64,000 nucleotides of DNA from Alphaproteobacteria bacterium (GTDB lineage: Bacteria; Pseudomonadota; Alphaproteobacteria; Micavibrionales; Micavibrionaceae): the NCBI GenBank assembly GCA_002690045.1, contig NZDE01000013.1, positions 365,746 to 429,745 of the forward strand, given 5' to 3'. The notes beneath the pieces were generated by a model. That model was not told the DNA's origin and searched no databases. It was given only the letters and a program-made list of their open reading frames with translations. The position numbers were made by a program, and so were the translations under genes. Positions 1 through 8,047 of the stretch are shown here, one piece after another (the first letter of the stretch is position 1; the number at the start of each line of letters is the position of its first letter).

Positions 1-2
1 GC

Positions 3-233
3 GCCTTCCTTGCGGGGCTTAACATTGTAGGGCTTGAGCGCGGCGGCTTTAGCAAAGACCAAATCAAACAAATACAGCGTGCATATGGCGAATTGTTCAA
101 TGGCGCGGGCACATTGAATGAACGTATCGACCAAGTTGGCGCGACATATCAAGATCATCAAGAAATTAATAAGATTATCGCCTTTGCGAAAGCAGATAGG
201 CATTTTGCACTATGTCAGCCTCAGAAAAAATAA
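3..233 (+). CDS. lpxA: Acyl-ACP--UDP-N-acetylglucosamine O-acyltransferase, C-terminal fragment
   Basis: Only the last 76 codons are in the window; the gene enters from the left edge in frame 3. LpxA performs the first acylation of UDP-GlcNAc in lipid A synthesis in the cytoplasm. The visible part is the helical C-terminal domain that follows the hexapeptide beta-helix: it begins with the family-typical GLNIVGLERGGFS segment, then a helix with a GTLNERID-like stretch and a short ADRHFALC end. The reading frame overlaps the lpxI start by 22 bp, which suggests translational coupling in the lpxD-fabZ-lpxA-lpxI-lpxB arrangement usual in alphaproteobacteria. The catalytic histidine lies upstream and cannot be checked. 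Confidence 0.85.
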   Translation, partial: AFLAGLNIVGLERGGFSKDQIKQIQRAYGELFNGAGTLNERIDQVGATYQDHQEINKIIAFAKADRHFALCQPQKK

Positions 234-1045
234 ATCAACCATTAGGAATAATTGCAGGTGGCGGCGAAGTGCCGCAGGCTGTGCTCAATGCTGCGCGCGC
301 GCAAGGACGTGATGTGTATATTGCGGCGCTTGAACATTCTGCGGATGAAAGCTTATGCCATAATGTTGACCATGATTGGTACGCATTGGGGCAGGGCGGC
401 TCAATCATCAAGGCGCTGCGTCAGCGTCATATTACTGATATTGTTATGATTGGACGGGTGAAACGTCCAAATTTAAAGGATATTCGTCCTGATTTATGGA
501 CGACGAAAGTCCTTGCGCGCATCGGTATAAAGGCGCTTGGTGATAATGATTTGCTTGTTTTAATCAATGACGCGTTGGAAGCCGAAGGCTTTAAACTGCA
601 GGGCGCGCAAGATGTTGCGCCAGATTTACTGACGCCTGAAGGTTTATTGACCAAAGCCAAACCAAGCCGCCATGAAGAGGCTGATATTGCCCATGGCAAA
701 GAGATTGCGAAAGCGCTTGGCATCATGGATGTTGGGCAGTCCGTTATTGTTTATGATGGCGTTGTCCTTGGTATGGAAGGCGCGGAAGGTACAGATGCAT
801 TAATTGCCCGCTGCGCTGAATATCGCGGTAAGAAGCATGGCGGCGTATTAGTGAAGCTGTGTAAGCCGCAGCAGGATAAACGCCTTGATTTGCCGACAAT
901 TGGCCCGCAAACATTGGATCAACTTCATAAATACGGTTATGCAGGGGTGGCAATCCATGCGGGAAATAGCCTTTTACCTGCGCGTGATGAATTCATTGAA
1001 AAGGCTAACAAATCAAAACTGTTCGTTATTGGGGTGACGGCATGA
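212..1045 (+). CDS. lpxI: UDP-2,3-diacylglucosamine pyrophosphatase LpxI
   Basis: A 277-aa protein of the LpxI (DUF1009) family. It hydrolyses UDP-2,3-diacylglucosamine to 2,3-diacylglucosamine 1-phosphate and replaces LpxH in alphaproteobacteria. The N-terminal half begins with a Rossmann-like IIAGGGEVP stretch at about residue 13, and the C-terminal half carries the signature QDKRLDLPTIGPQT near residue 225, where the catalytic aspartate of the family lies. Length is normal. The start ATG lies inside the end of lpxA and the stop overlaps the lpxB start by 4 bp (ATGA), so the three genes look like one translationally coupled lipid A operon. Confidence 0.93.
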   Translation: MSASEKINQPLGIIAGGGEVPQAVLNAARAQGRDVYIAALEHSADESLCHNVDHDWYALGQGGSIIKALRQRHITDIVMIGRVKRPNLKDIRPDLWTTKVLARIGIKALGDNDLLVLINDALEAEGFKLQGAQDVAPDLLTPEGLLTKAKPSRHEEADIAHGKEIAKALGIMDVGQSVIVYDGVVLGMEGAEGTDALIARCAEYRGKKHGGVLVKLCKPQQDKRLDLPTIGPQTLDQLHKYGYAGVAIHAGNSLLPARDEFIEKANKSKLFVIGVTA

Positions 1046-2202
1046 ATGATGCGCCGCTGAAAGTTTTTATCATTGCAGGGGAAGTGTCTGGTGATAATCT
1101 GGGCGGCGCGCTATTGAGTGGGCTCTCTGATTTAAAAACACTAGAGGTTCAAGGGATTGGCGGCGACGCTATTCTTGCCGCTGGCTTGGACAAGAGTTTA
1201 TTTCCTATGGATGAGCTGTCCATTATGGGGATAGCGGAAGTTCTACCCAAAATACCTCATATGCTCAAACGTATAAAACAGACAGTTTTGGCTATAGAAG
1301 CGTTTAACCCTGATGTTGTACTATCCATTGATGCACCAGATTTCTGCTTTCGGGTACAGAAATTGTTGCGTAAGCGCGGCGTTGTCTCGCCAAAGCAAAT
1401 TCATTATGGTGCGCCGACTGTTTGGGCATGGCGCGCAGGACGGGCGAAGAAAATATCTAAATTCCTTGATGGGATCATTTGCCTGTTCCCATTTGAGCCA
1501 CCATATTTTGAAGCGCATGGGTTAAAGGCTGTTGCCGCAGGGCATCCAGTTGTTGAGAGCGGCGCGTTAGAGGCTGATGGCGTAAAAGGGCGCGGGGATA
1601 TACCGCTTAAATATAATCAGGTCATTGGTTTGCTGCTGGGGAGCCGCGGCGGGGAACTTAAATACACAGCGCCAGCATTGTGCGAAACCGTAAAGATTTT
1701 ACAGGCGAAATACCCTGATTTACAGGTGCAAGTGCCAACATTGCCGCGGTTAGAAGCGCGCGTTAAGGCGATTTTAGATGCGCATGGGATTAAAAACGTA
1801 CACATCCACACAGACAAAACGAAGAAATGGGATGTCTTTGCATCATGCCAAGTGGCTTTGGCGGTTTCTGGTACAGTTGGGCTTGAACTTTGTATGACGA
1901 AAACACCGCATATTATAGCTTATCGGACGTCGGCGCTAACCTACCAAATTTTAAGGCATATCATAAAAACACCTTTTGCGCATTTGGGGAATATTATTTT
2001 AAACCGTGCGCTTATCCCTGAATTTATTCAAAACGAATGTCAGCTACAGGAAATGGCGCAGGTTGCTGATGCGTTATTATGTGACGATCAATTGGTGAAT
2101 GATATGCGCAGTGGATTTTTTGAAATAGCTAAGGCCGTTGGCGCAGGGGCGAAGGACACTCCTGCGCAAATTGCGGCTAGGTTTGTCACGGAAACCAATT
2201 GA
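1042..2202 (+). CDS. lpxB: Lipid-A-disaccharide synthase
   Basis: A 386-aa GT19 glycosyltransferase that condenses UDP-diacylglucosamine with lipid X at the inner face of the inner membrane. The N-terminal IIAGEVSGD motif at about residues 11-19, the GAPTVWAWRAGRAKKI block near residue 125, the FPFEPPYFEAHGL and GHPVVE motifs, and LLLGSRGGEL near residue 200 (usually LLPGSR) are all in the expected order and spacing. It directly uses the product of the overlapping lpxI. No truncation or lost motif is visible. Confidence 0.95.
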   Translation: MNDAPLKVFIIAGEVSGDNLGGALLSGLSDLKTLEVQGIGGDAILAAGLDKSLFPMDELSIMGIAEVLPKIPHMLKRIKQTVLAIEAFNPDVVLSIDAPDFCFRVQKLLRKRGVVSPKQIHYGAPTVWAWRAGRAKKISKFLDGIICLFPFEPPYFEAHGLKAVAAGHPVVESGALEADGVKGRGDIPLKYNQVIGLLLGSRGGELKYTAPALCETVKILQAKYPDLQVQVPTLPRLEARVKAILDAHGIKNVHIHTDKTKKWDVFASCQVALAVSGTVGLELCMTKTPHIIAYRTSALTYQILRHIIKTPFAHLGNIILNRALIPEFIQNECQLQEMAQVADALLCDDQLVNDMRSGFFEIAKAVGAGAKDTPAQIAARFVTETN

Positions 2203-2233
2203 CATAACTCTAATGTATGGGGTATAACATCCC

Positions 2234-3049
2234 ATGTTCAAAAAATTGGTCGATGCATTTAAAAAGCACTGTGTACCCGAAGTCTTGCCGCAAATGTCCC
2301 CAGAAGCGGAAGATATGGCACGTTATCATGTCAATTATGTTTGGATTAATCGTGATAAGGGCGCGCAAGAGGATGCTGCATGTTCTGTACCGCTACGTTA
2401 TATAGACGTGGCGTATGAAAATGCACGTAAATACCCTGATGCAAAGTTCACGATTTGGTTTGATTACGCCGTGTTTGACGATAAAACAAATTTCTTTATC
2501 GCGTCTCATCAATATTTTACTGCGCCGAAAAATGTTCAGTTCAAAAATTTGCGTGATATTGAACGCTATGCCGCTTCAGAAGTGTATGATGTAGATAGAC
2601 CGAAAGATATTTGGGCGCGCGTGGATCTTGCGCGCTTGCTTGTTTTGCAGCACCAATTAAATGATACGGATAATAAGGCTGATTATCAGCTTTATAGTGA
2701 TTTTGATGTCCCAGATGTGAAGCTAGACTGTGGCCGTATGTATAGCATCCTGCATAAATATGGTTTGTTTATCGGCAAAACGTTAAAACACAATATTGTT
2801 GAGAATGGATATTTATGCTTTGACCGTCAGGACGGTAAAGACTTCTTGGAACAGCGTTTATTGCCACGGACTACGAATGCTGCCAAGGCGGGGCTAGATG
2901 GTTATCTGCCCTTAATGAAGGTGCTACAGGGCTGGATGATGGAGCAAGGATTTTGGTATTATAATGGCCGCGTATCTGCGCCGCGTCAGGAAATGATGGG
3001 GTATAAAGTCCCTGAAGATCCATTCTATAAAAACCATAAAATCAATTAG
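2234..3049 (+). CDS. Putative DXD glycosyltransferase, first of a tandem pair
   Basis: A 271-aa soluble protein. The pattern HVNYVWINRD near residue 35, VDLARLLVL near residue 135 and LYSDFD near residue 155 resembles the GT-A fold of GT32/GT44-type sugar transferases (a VWI-type first strand, a D-x-x-R helix, then a DXD metal-binding motif, here D-F-D). This is pattern recognition, not an alignment. It lies 31 bp after lpxB and has a full-length paralogue immediately downstream, so a role in decorating lipopolysaccharide or another surface glycan is a reasonable inference. No signal peptide or membrane segment is seen. Donor and acceptor cannot be predicted. Confidence 0.55.
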   Translation: MFKKLVDAFKKHCVPEVLPQMSPEAEDMARYHVNYVWINRDKGAQEDAACSVPLRYIDVAYENARKYPDAKFTIWFDYAVFDDKTNFFIASHQYFTAPKNVQFKNLRDIERYAASEVYDVDRPKDIWARVDLARLLVLQHQLNDTDNKADYQLYSDFDVPDVKLDCGRMYSILHKYGLFIGKTLKHNIVENGYLCFDRQDGKDFLEQRLLPRTTNAAKAGLDGYLPLMKVLQGWMMEQGFWYYNGRVSAPRQEMMGYKVPEDPFYKNHKIN

Positions 3050-3072
3050 AAAGACGAGCTAGCAATTATTTG

Positions 3073-3102
3073 TTTACATAATGTTTTGTGTTGTGCTATT
3101 TT
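3073..3102 (+). promoter_or_regulatory. Candidate promoter for the second glycosyltransferase gene
   Basis: A TTTACA hexamer (3073-3078) is followed after 18 bp by TATTTT (3097-3102), about 30 bp before the next start codon and in the gap between the two paralogues. It suggests the second copy can be expressed separately. Weak consensus match. Confidence 0.3.
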
Positions 3103-3136
3103 GTTGCATACAGAAATCAAAGTTTAAACGGTGACC

Positions 3137-3898
3137 ATGAAGGAACAGCTTAGTCAGGAGATAAAAGAACAATATAAGGTGCATTACGTTTGGATTAATT
3201 CAAATAATGATGTGCCAGAAGGCTGTCTATGTTCTGTTCCTTTACATTATCTGGATCATGTTTACAAAAATGCAATTAAGTACCCTAGCGCACTTTTTAC
3301 GGTTTGGGTTGATAAATCAATGATAGATTTACGTTCAGATTTTTTTGTCATGTCTCATGGATATTTAGCTGCGCCGAATAATGTAGAGTTTCGTAACCTT
3401 AGAGATATTCAGGCTATAAGTGATTTGGCATTTTTTAATGAAGATTGTAGTGATGATATTTACCAAGGCCGTAAGTCGAATATATGGGGGCGTGTTGATC
3501 TGGCGCGTTTATACGTCTTAGAACAAGCCTTAAACGATGAGCCTGATTTTTACCATCTATATGTCGACTTTGATATTATTGATATTAATATATATGATCC
3601 AAAAATGTATAGAGCGCTTGCGACAGAAGGAATCTTTATTGGCCAAGACCCTAACGGTCGAATTGAAAACGGATATATGTGTGTTGGTAAAGGTCATGGT
3701 CAGACTTATTTAAGTACAACATTGATACCAGACACGGTTGTGCATGTTACGGAGTATGAGTGTAACGGTTGGGTTTCTTTGGTTAACACGTTTAATGAAC
3801 CTTGGTTTGATACAGAGAGCTTGTCAGGACAAAGACAAGAAGCATCAGGATATGTTTTACCTGTTCCTGACTGTTATAAGAATTGGGGACTCAATTAA
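3137..3898 (+). CDS. Putative DXD glycosyltransferase, second of a tandem pair
   Basis: About 253 aa and clearly paralogous to the upstream gene. Both have HY/N-V-WIN near the N-terminus, CSVPL(R/H)Y(I/L)D, a KYP-A-FT-W block, AAPNNVEF-NLRDI, IWGRVDLARLYVL, LYVDFD (DXD) and an ENGYMC-like segment, and both end with a RQE-GY-(V/L)P motif. The second copy has an extra short stretch before the VDLAR helix. A GTG at 3131 is an alternative start 6 bp upstream. The tandem duplication with substantial divergence suggests two related but distinct sugar-transfer activities. Function is inferred from the motif pattern only. Confidence 0.55.
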   Translation: MKEQLSQEIKEQYKVHYVWINSNNDVPEGCLCSVPLHYLDHVYKNAIKYPSALFTVWVDKSMIDLRSDFFVMSHGYLAAPNNVEFRNLRDIQAISDLAFFNEDCSDDIYQGRKSNIWGRVDLARLYVLEQALNDEPDFYHLYVDFDIIDINIYDPKMYRALATEGIFIGQDPNGRIENGYMCVGKGHGQTYLSTTLIPDTVVHVTEYECNGWVSLVNTFNEPWFDTESLSGQRQEASGYVLPVPDCYKNWGLN

Positions 3899-3930
3899 AA
3901 AAAGGCGGCTCAAATGAACCGCCTTTTGTT
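3897..3930 (+). terminator. Bidirectional rho-independent terminator
   Basis: An 8-bp stem (AAAGGCGG at 3901-3908 pairing with CCGCCTTT at 3919-3926) is flanked by an A-run on the left and TTTTGTTT on the right. It can end both the glycosyltransferase transcript (plus) and gltA (minus), which converge here. Confidence 0.8.
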
Positions 3931-3947
3931 TCTGGTGTAAATATAAC

Positions 3948-5267
3948 TTATTCAGCCGCTTCTTGGCGCGATGGATCGCGTTGATCGAGTGGGCGCACTT
4001 TTCGTTCTGTTGCGCCAGTATAAAGCTGACGCGGGCGACCAATACGGTGGCTTGGTTCCTCGATCATCTCTTTCCACTGTGAAATCCAACCAACTGTGCG
4101 CGATACTGCAAACAGAACGGTAAACATTTCCTCTGGGAAGCCCATGGCCTTTAGGATGATACCTGAATAGAAGTCAACATTCGGGAACAGTTTGCGTTCC
4201 GCAAAATAAGGGTCTTCTAGGGCAATACGCTCTAATTCGCGCGCAAGGTCGAGTAATGGATCATCAACACCAAGTTCATCAAGAACCGCATCACAAGATG
4301 ATTTAAGCACAGTCGCGCGTGGGTCATAGTTTTTATAAACGCGGTGACCAAAGCCCATCAGACGGAATGGATCGTTTTTGTCTTTTGCGCGTTCCAAAAA
4401 CTCAGGGATATTATCTTTGTGACCAATCTGGCGCAGCATTTCTAGAACCGCTTGGTTTGCGCCGCCATGTGCTGGCCCCCAAAGTGATGCAATGCCTGAT
4501 GCAATACATGCAAATGGGTTTGCCTGTGATGACCCTGCAATACGTACGGTTGAGGTTGATGCGTTTTGTTCATGATCTGCATGGAGGATAAGGATTTTAT
4601 CCATTGCGCGTTCTAATGTCGGGCTGACATGATATTTTTCAGCCGGAACGGAGAAACACATATTCAAGAAGTTCGCGGAATAGCTAAGTTCGTTATTTGG
4701 GTAAACAAATGGCTGGCCAAGTGAATATTTGAGGGTCATTGCAGCAAGTGTTGGCATTTTCGCAATCAAACGATGCGCCGAAATTTCGCGCTGCTCAGGG
4801 TCCCAAATATCAAGCGAGTCATGATAGAACGATGATAATGCGCCAACAACGCCGCACATAATCGCCATTGGGTGCGCATCACGGCGGAAACCTCGGTAAA
4901 AATAATGCAGTTGTTCGTGTACCATTGTATGGTAGGTGATGTTATTTTCAAATTCAGCTTTTTCAGCAGTATTTGGTAGGTCACCATAAAGTAGGGCGTG
5001 GCAGACTTCTAAATAAGATGTATTTTCAGCGAGATCTTTAATGTCATATCCACGATGCTGTAAAATACCTTCATCGCCATCAATATAAGTAATGCGTGAC
5101 TTACAGCTCGCCGTTGATGTGAAACTCGGGTCTAATGTGAAAAAGCCTGTATCAGCATAGAGGCTACGAATATCAATGGTCGACGGGCCTTGTGTACCTT
5201 CGAATACAGGTAATGTCCATTTCTCGCCAGTCTGGTCATTGGTCAATGTGAAGGTTTTATCTGTCAT
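3948..5267 (-). CDS. gltA: Citrate synthase
   Basis: A 439-aa type II (hexameric-type) citrate synthase that condenses acetyl-CoA and oxaloacetate in the TCA cycle. The catalytic set is visible: the His in [11 protein letters not shown], the His in [15 protein letters not shown], and the Asp in FPNVDFYSG, in the correct order. The N-terminal domain of the long bacterial form ([20 protein letters not shown]) is present. An AAGGAAA ribosome-binding site precedes the ATG. The C-terminus keeps the arginine-bearing [12 protein letters not shown] segment. The gene stands alone between terminators. Confidence 0.97.
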   Translation of the reverse strand: MTDKTFTLTNDQTGEKWTLPVFEGTQGPSTIDIRSLYADTGFFTLDPSFTSTASCKSRITYIDGDEGILQHRGYDIKDLAENTSYLEVCHALLYGDLPNTAEKAEFENNITYHTMVHEQLHYFYRGFRRDAHPMAIMCGVVGALSSFYHDSLDIWDPEQREISAHRLIAKMPTLAAMTLKYSLGQPFVYPNNELSYSANFLNMCFSVPAEKYHVSPTLERAMDKILILHADHEQNASTSTVRIAGSSQANPFACIASGIASLWGPAHGGANQAVLEMLRQIGHKDNIPEFLERAKDKNDPFRLMGFGHRVYKNYDPRATVLKSSCDAVLDELGVDDPLLDLARELERIALEDPYFAERKLFPNVDFYSGIILKAMGFPEEMFTVLFAVSRTVGWISQWKEMIEEPSHRIGRPRQLYTGATERKVRPLDQRDPSRQEAAE

Positions 5268-5416
5268 TTTGATGGTTTCCTTGAATTTGGAATGGTTATG
5301 AAAATATGTGATTTTTCAAATAATTAGTACTTAGATAAAGATAGATCACGTAGAGTAAAAAAAAACTTAAGATCTGGCGCTTTTGAGAAAAAATTTTGCG
5401 CGGCAAACAGTATACT

Positions 5417-5443
5417 AAAAAAGCCCTTCACGTGGAAGGGCTT
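5417..5443 (-). terminator. Rho-independent terminator of the 146-aa orphan gene
   Basis: On the minus strand AAGCCCTT/AAGGGCTT form an 8-bp stem (5421-5428 with 5436-5443), followed by a run of six T. It sits 25 bp after the stop codon at 5469. Confidence 0.8.
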
Positions 5444-5468
5444 ATAAAGAAAGTTTAATGTGTTTAAC

Positions 5469-5909
5469 TTAAACAGATAATTGGGGTGCGGTTAGGACAT
5501 AGTTTCCTGCTGTATCTTTTTCATAGCTTACAGCTGCACTTGTTTCTGATGTAGTTTGAACTTCTTGTTGTGTTTCTGTTTTATCGGCATCAAATAACCA
5601 TGCGTCACAAGCAAAGTAACTGCCTGTTGCACCTGCCGCGGTAAAAGCTAATGCACAAATGCCTGCCTTAACTTTCATGCCCTCAATGGTTGAAGGGGCT
5701 AGCGTGCCAATAGCCTTTTCAAGAGGGTTTACTGTGGTTGTAGATTTTGCAATCTCTAATCCGACTGCGCAGCCAATATCACGGCTGATATGTGTGCCTG
5801 CTGTCGTTAAAATGCCTGTGAGCGCTGATATTGCTAGGCTTGCGCCACCAGTCGTATATGCAAGTGCCGCTGATGTGCCACCAACTAAAAGATGAGATGT
5901 CATACCCAT
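5469..5909 (-). CDS. Hypothetical hydrophobic protein, orphan A
   Basis: Family not recognised. Starting at the ATG at 5909, preceded by AAGGAT at good spacing, the product has 146 aa; a TTG start 63 bp upstream is possible but has no clear ribosome-binding site. The protein is rich in Ala, Gly, Thr and Ser with two hydrophobic stretches (about residues 6-38 and 82-104), so it is probably a small inner-membrane protein. The last 35 residues are polar and contain ETQQE and YEKDTAGNYVLTAP. A similar tail ends the next minus-strand gene (6054-6467), so the two look like diverged paralogues or members of one family. Confidence 0.6.
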   Translation of the reverse strand: MGMTSHLLVGGTSAALAYTTGGASLAISALTGILTTAGTHISRDIGCAVGLEIAKSTTTVNPLEKAIGTLAPSTIEGMKVKAGICALAFTAAGATGSYFACDAWLFDADKTETQQEVQTTSETSAAVSYEKDTAGNYVLTAPQLSV

Positions 5910-6053
5910 TTGAAGATCCTTTTGCCTGTAGTTCTGTAAAATGTTTTGTTTTTTTAGCGGGTTGTACGTCAAATGTCAATGATTAATATGGAAATATTGG
6001 ATCCTTCACAGGAACGGGCGCGTCATACGATTATTTCTTATGAACAACAGGGC

Positions 6054-6467
6054 TTAGTGAGGGGGCAAAATATAATGGCCGTTTGCATCGCGTTTATAAT
6101 TTTTTTGCGTGTTTACAACTTGCTCCTGCTGCGTTTCGACTTGTGCAGTTGATTTATATTCACTTGCATCGTTAAATGCGCTAACACAAGCCATATGTCC
6201 AGCAAGCGCAAACGGGACAAGTCCAAGAAGGCTACCATAACGCACGGCGCTGTATTGTGCTTCCATACGATCATAAGGCTCTGTTGTGCTGTGAGGGTAC
6301 AGGTCATCGGCAATGCGCTTTGCAGATGCGCCTAAAATGACCTCACCAATTGTGCCAGATAATAAGGTCGCGCCTCCAGTGACTAGCGCAGGAAATAAAG
6401 ATAAACCAGATGTATATGAAGCGCTTACGACAGAGGTCGTGAGACAAAGCCATTTAGTTTTTCTCAT
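6054..6467 (-). CDS. Hypothetical hydrophobic protein, orphan B
   Basis: A 137-aa protein of unrecognised family preceded by an AAAGGGAAA ribosome-binding site. Hydrophobic stretches lie at about residues 8-50 and 78-98, suggesting an inner-membrane protein. The C-terminal tail (VETQQEQ, then YKRDANGHYILPP) matches the pattern in the neighbouring orphan A: ETQQE, a linker, Y-(E/K)-(K/R)-D-x-x-G-x-Y-(V/I)-L-x-x-P. Both genes lie between gltX and gltA in an otherwise conserved neighbourhood. No function can be assigned. Confidence 0.6.
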   Translation of the reverse strand: MRKTKWLCLTTSVVSASYTSGLSLFPALVTGGATLLSGTIGEVILGASAKRIADDLYPHSTTEPYDRMEAQYSAVRYGSLLGLVPFALAGHMACVSAFNDASEYKSTAQVETQQEQVVNTQKNYKRDANGHYILPPH

Positions 6468-6532
6468 TGTGTTTTCCCTTTAGTAAAAATTAGATCATGG
6501 AGTAGAGTATGTTTTACATATTCAACCAACAT

Positions 6533-6562
6533 AAAAACCCCTCAAACATTGAGGGTTTTTTT
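6533..6562 (-). terminator. Terminator of gltX (possibly bidirectional)
   Basis: A CCCTCAA/TTGAGGG hairpin (6539-6545 with 6549-6555) lies between A-rich and T-rich flanks, 29 bp after the gltX stop on the minus strand. Confidence 0.75.
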
Positions 6563-6590
6563 GTATGCCTTAATTGAGACGTTGAAGCGT

Positions 6591-7976
6591 TTAAACAAAC
6601 TTCAAACGCTTCAACACTTCATCTTTACCTAATATCGCTGCGGCTTCGAATATGCTTGGTGATACTGTTGTGCCAGTCAGCGCGGCGCGGAGGGGCATGG
6701 CGACTTTGCCGAGTTTGCCTTCTTTGTGGTCGTTCGCGACTTTTTTACACAGGTCTTGGACGTTGTCTTCGGTAAGGTCGGAAAGTTGCTCAATTTCTTG
6801 GGCTAGGGCGCTTAACACGTCTTTGTCGAGGTTCTTTTCAGCTTTCTCAGTGAAAACGAAAGGTGGCTTCTTGGCGTAGAAGGCGCCTTCTTCGGCAATG
6901 TCGTTTAATGTTTTTGCGCGGTCTTTCAGGGCGTTCATGCCTTTTAATAGGCGGTCTTTGGCAACATCATCAACCGTTGCGCCGTATTTTTCCATGATTG
7001 GCGTAATTAGGTCGAGCAGGCGGTGGTTATCAGCTTGTTTAATGTAATGCGCGTTGAGGCTCGCCAGTTTATCAAAATCAAAACGCGCGGCGGATTTGCC
7101 GATATTTTCTAAGTTGAACCATTCAACCGCTTGTTCGGTAGAAATAATTTCATCATCCCCATGTGACCAACCTAGGCGCAGAAGGTAATTTCGCATGGCT
7201 TCAGGCAAATAGCCCATTTCTTCATATTCATGTACGCCTTGTGCGCCGTGACGTTTAGATAATTTCGCACCATCTGGGCCGAGGATAAGCGGGATATGCG
7301 TATAAACAGGAACGTCCCAGCCCATTGCGTCAATAATGACTTTTTGGCGGAAGGCGTTGTTTAAGTGGTCATCACCGCGGATAATATGTGTTACGCCGCT
7401 ATCGTTATCATCAACAACAACCGAAAGCATGTATGTCGGTGTACCGTCTGAACGGAGTAGGATGAAATCATCAAGCTCGTCATTGTTTTTTTCAACGCGG
7501 CCTTGTACGGCGTCTTCAATGACGGTTGTGCCTTCCAGTGGTGCTTTGATGCGGACAACGGGCTTAACGCCTTCTGGCGCTTCGCTTGCATCACGATCAC
7601 GCCAGCGGCGATCGTAATTCACTTTTGCGCCGCTTGCACGGGCATCTTCGCGCATTTGTTCTAATTCTTCGGGGCTGCAATAACAGTAATAAGCCTTGCT
7701 CATATCAACGAGCTGCTGCGCGACTTCGGCGTGGCGGTGGCGAGATTCAAATTGGCTGACTGCATCACCATCCCAATGAAGGCCGAGCCATTTTAAGCCG
7801 TCTTTTAATGCGTCCACAGCTTCTTCTGAATAACGGGTGCGGTCGGTGTCTTCGATGCGGAGCAGGAATTTACCGTTATGGCGCTTAGCATAGAGCCATG
7901 AGAACAAGGCTGTACGCGCTGTACCAATATGCATAAAACCAGTTGGAGAAGGGGCTATTCGTGTTACGACGGTCAT
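6591..7976 (-). CDS. gltX: Glutamate--tRNA ligase
   Basis: A 461-aa class I aminoacyl-tRNA synthetase. The nucleotide-binding signatures are both present: APSPTGFMHIGTARTALF at the N-terminus (HIGH motif, here HIGT) and AKLSKRHGAQGV near residue 240 (KMSKS-type motif). RIEDTDRTR, which contacts the tRNA 3' end, follows the first motif. A CYCSPEEL segment near residue 100 retains part of the zinc knuckle seen in the E. coli enzyme. Only one gltX copy is in the window; alphaproteobacteria often have two, one of which charges tRNA-Gln, and which role this one has cannot be told. Divergent from comEC. Confidence 0.96.
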   Translation of the reverse strand: MTVVTRIAPSPTGFMHIGTARTALFSWLYAKRHNGKFLLRIEDTDRTRYSEEAVDALKDGLKWLGLHWDGDAVSQFESRHRHAEVAQQLVDMSKAYYCYCSPEELEQMREDARASGAKVNYDRRWRDRDASEAPEGVKPVVRIKAPLEGTTVIEDAVQGRVEKNNDELDDFILLRSDGTPTYMLSVVVDDNDSGVTHIIRGDDHLNNAFRQKVIIDAMGWDVPVYTHIPLILGPDGAKLSKRHGAQGVHEYEEMGYLPEAMRNYLLRLGWSHGDDEIISTEQAVEWFNLENIGKSAARFDFDKLASLNAHYIKQADNHRLLDLITPIMEKYGATVDDVAKDRLLKGMNALKDRAKTLNDIAEEGAFYAKKPPFVFTEKAEKNLDKDVLSALAQEIEQLSDLTEDNVQDLCKKVANDHKEGKLGKVAMPLRAALTGTTVSPSIFEAAAILGKDEVLKRLKFV

Positions 7977-8047
7977 CTCTTTTGAATCCTAACTTTATAT
8001 TCGTGTTTTCTGCTGCTATATTTGCTTTTTTTTGGGGAAAGTTTCAA

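Noticed and set aside
5979..6149. Plus-strand frame of about 56 codons between the two hydrophobic orphans
   Set aside because: No ribosome-binding site and largely antisense to orphan B, whose own site and tail pattern support it better.
7943..8047. Longer start for comEC
   Set aside because: It would overlap the start of gltX on the opposite strand and lacks a ribosome-binding site; the GTG at 8048 has one.
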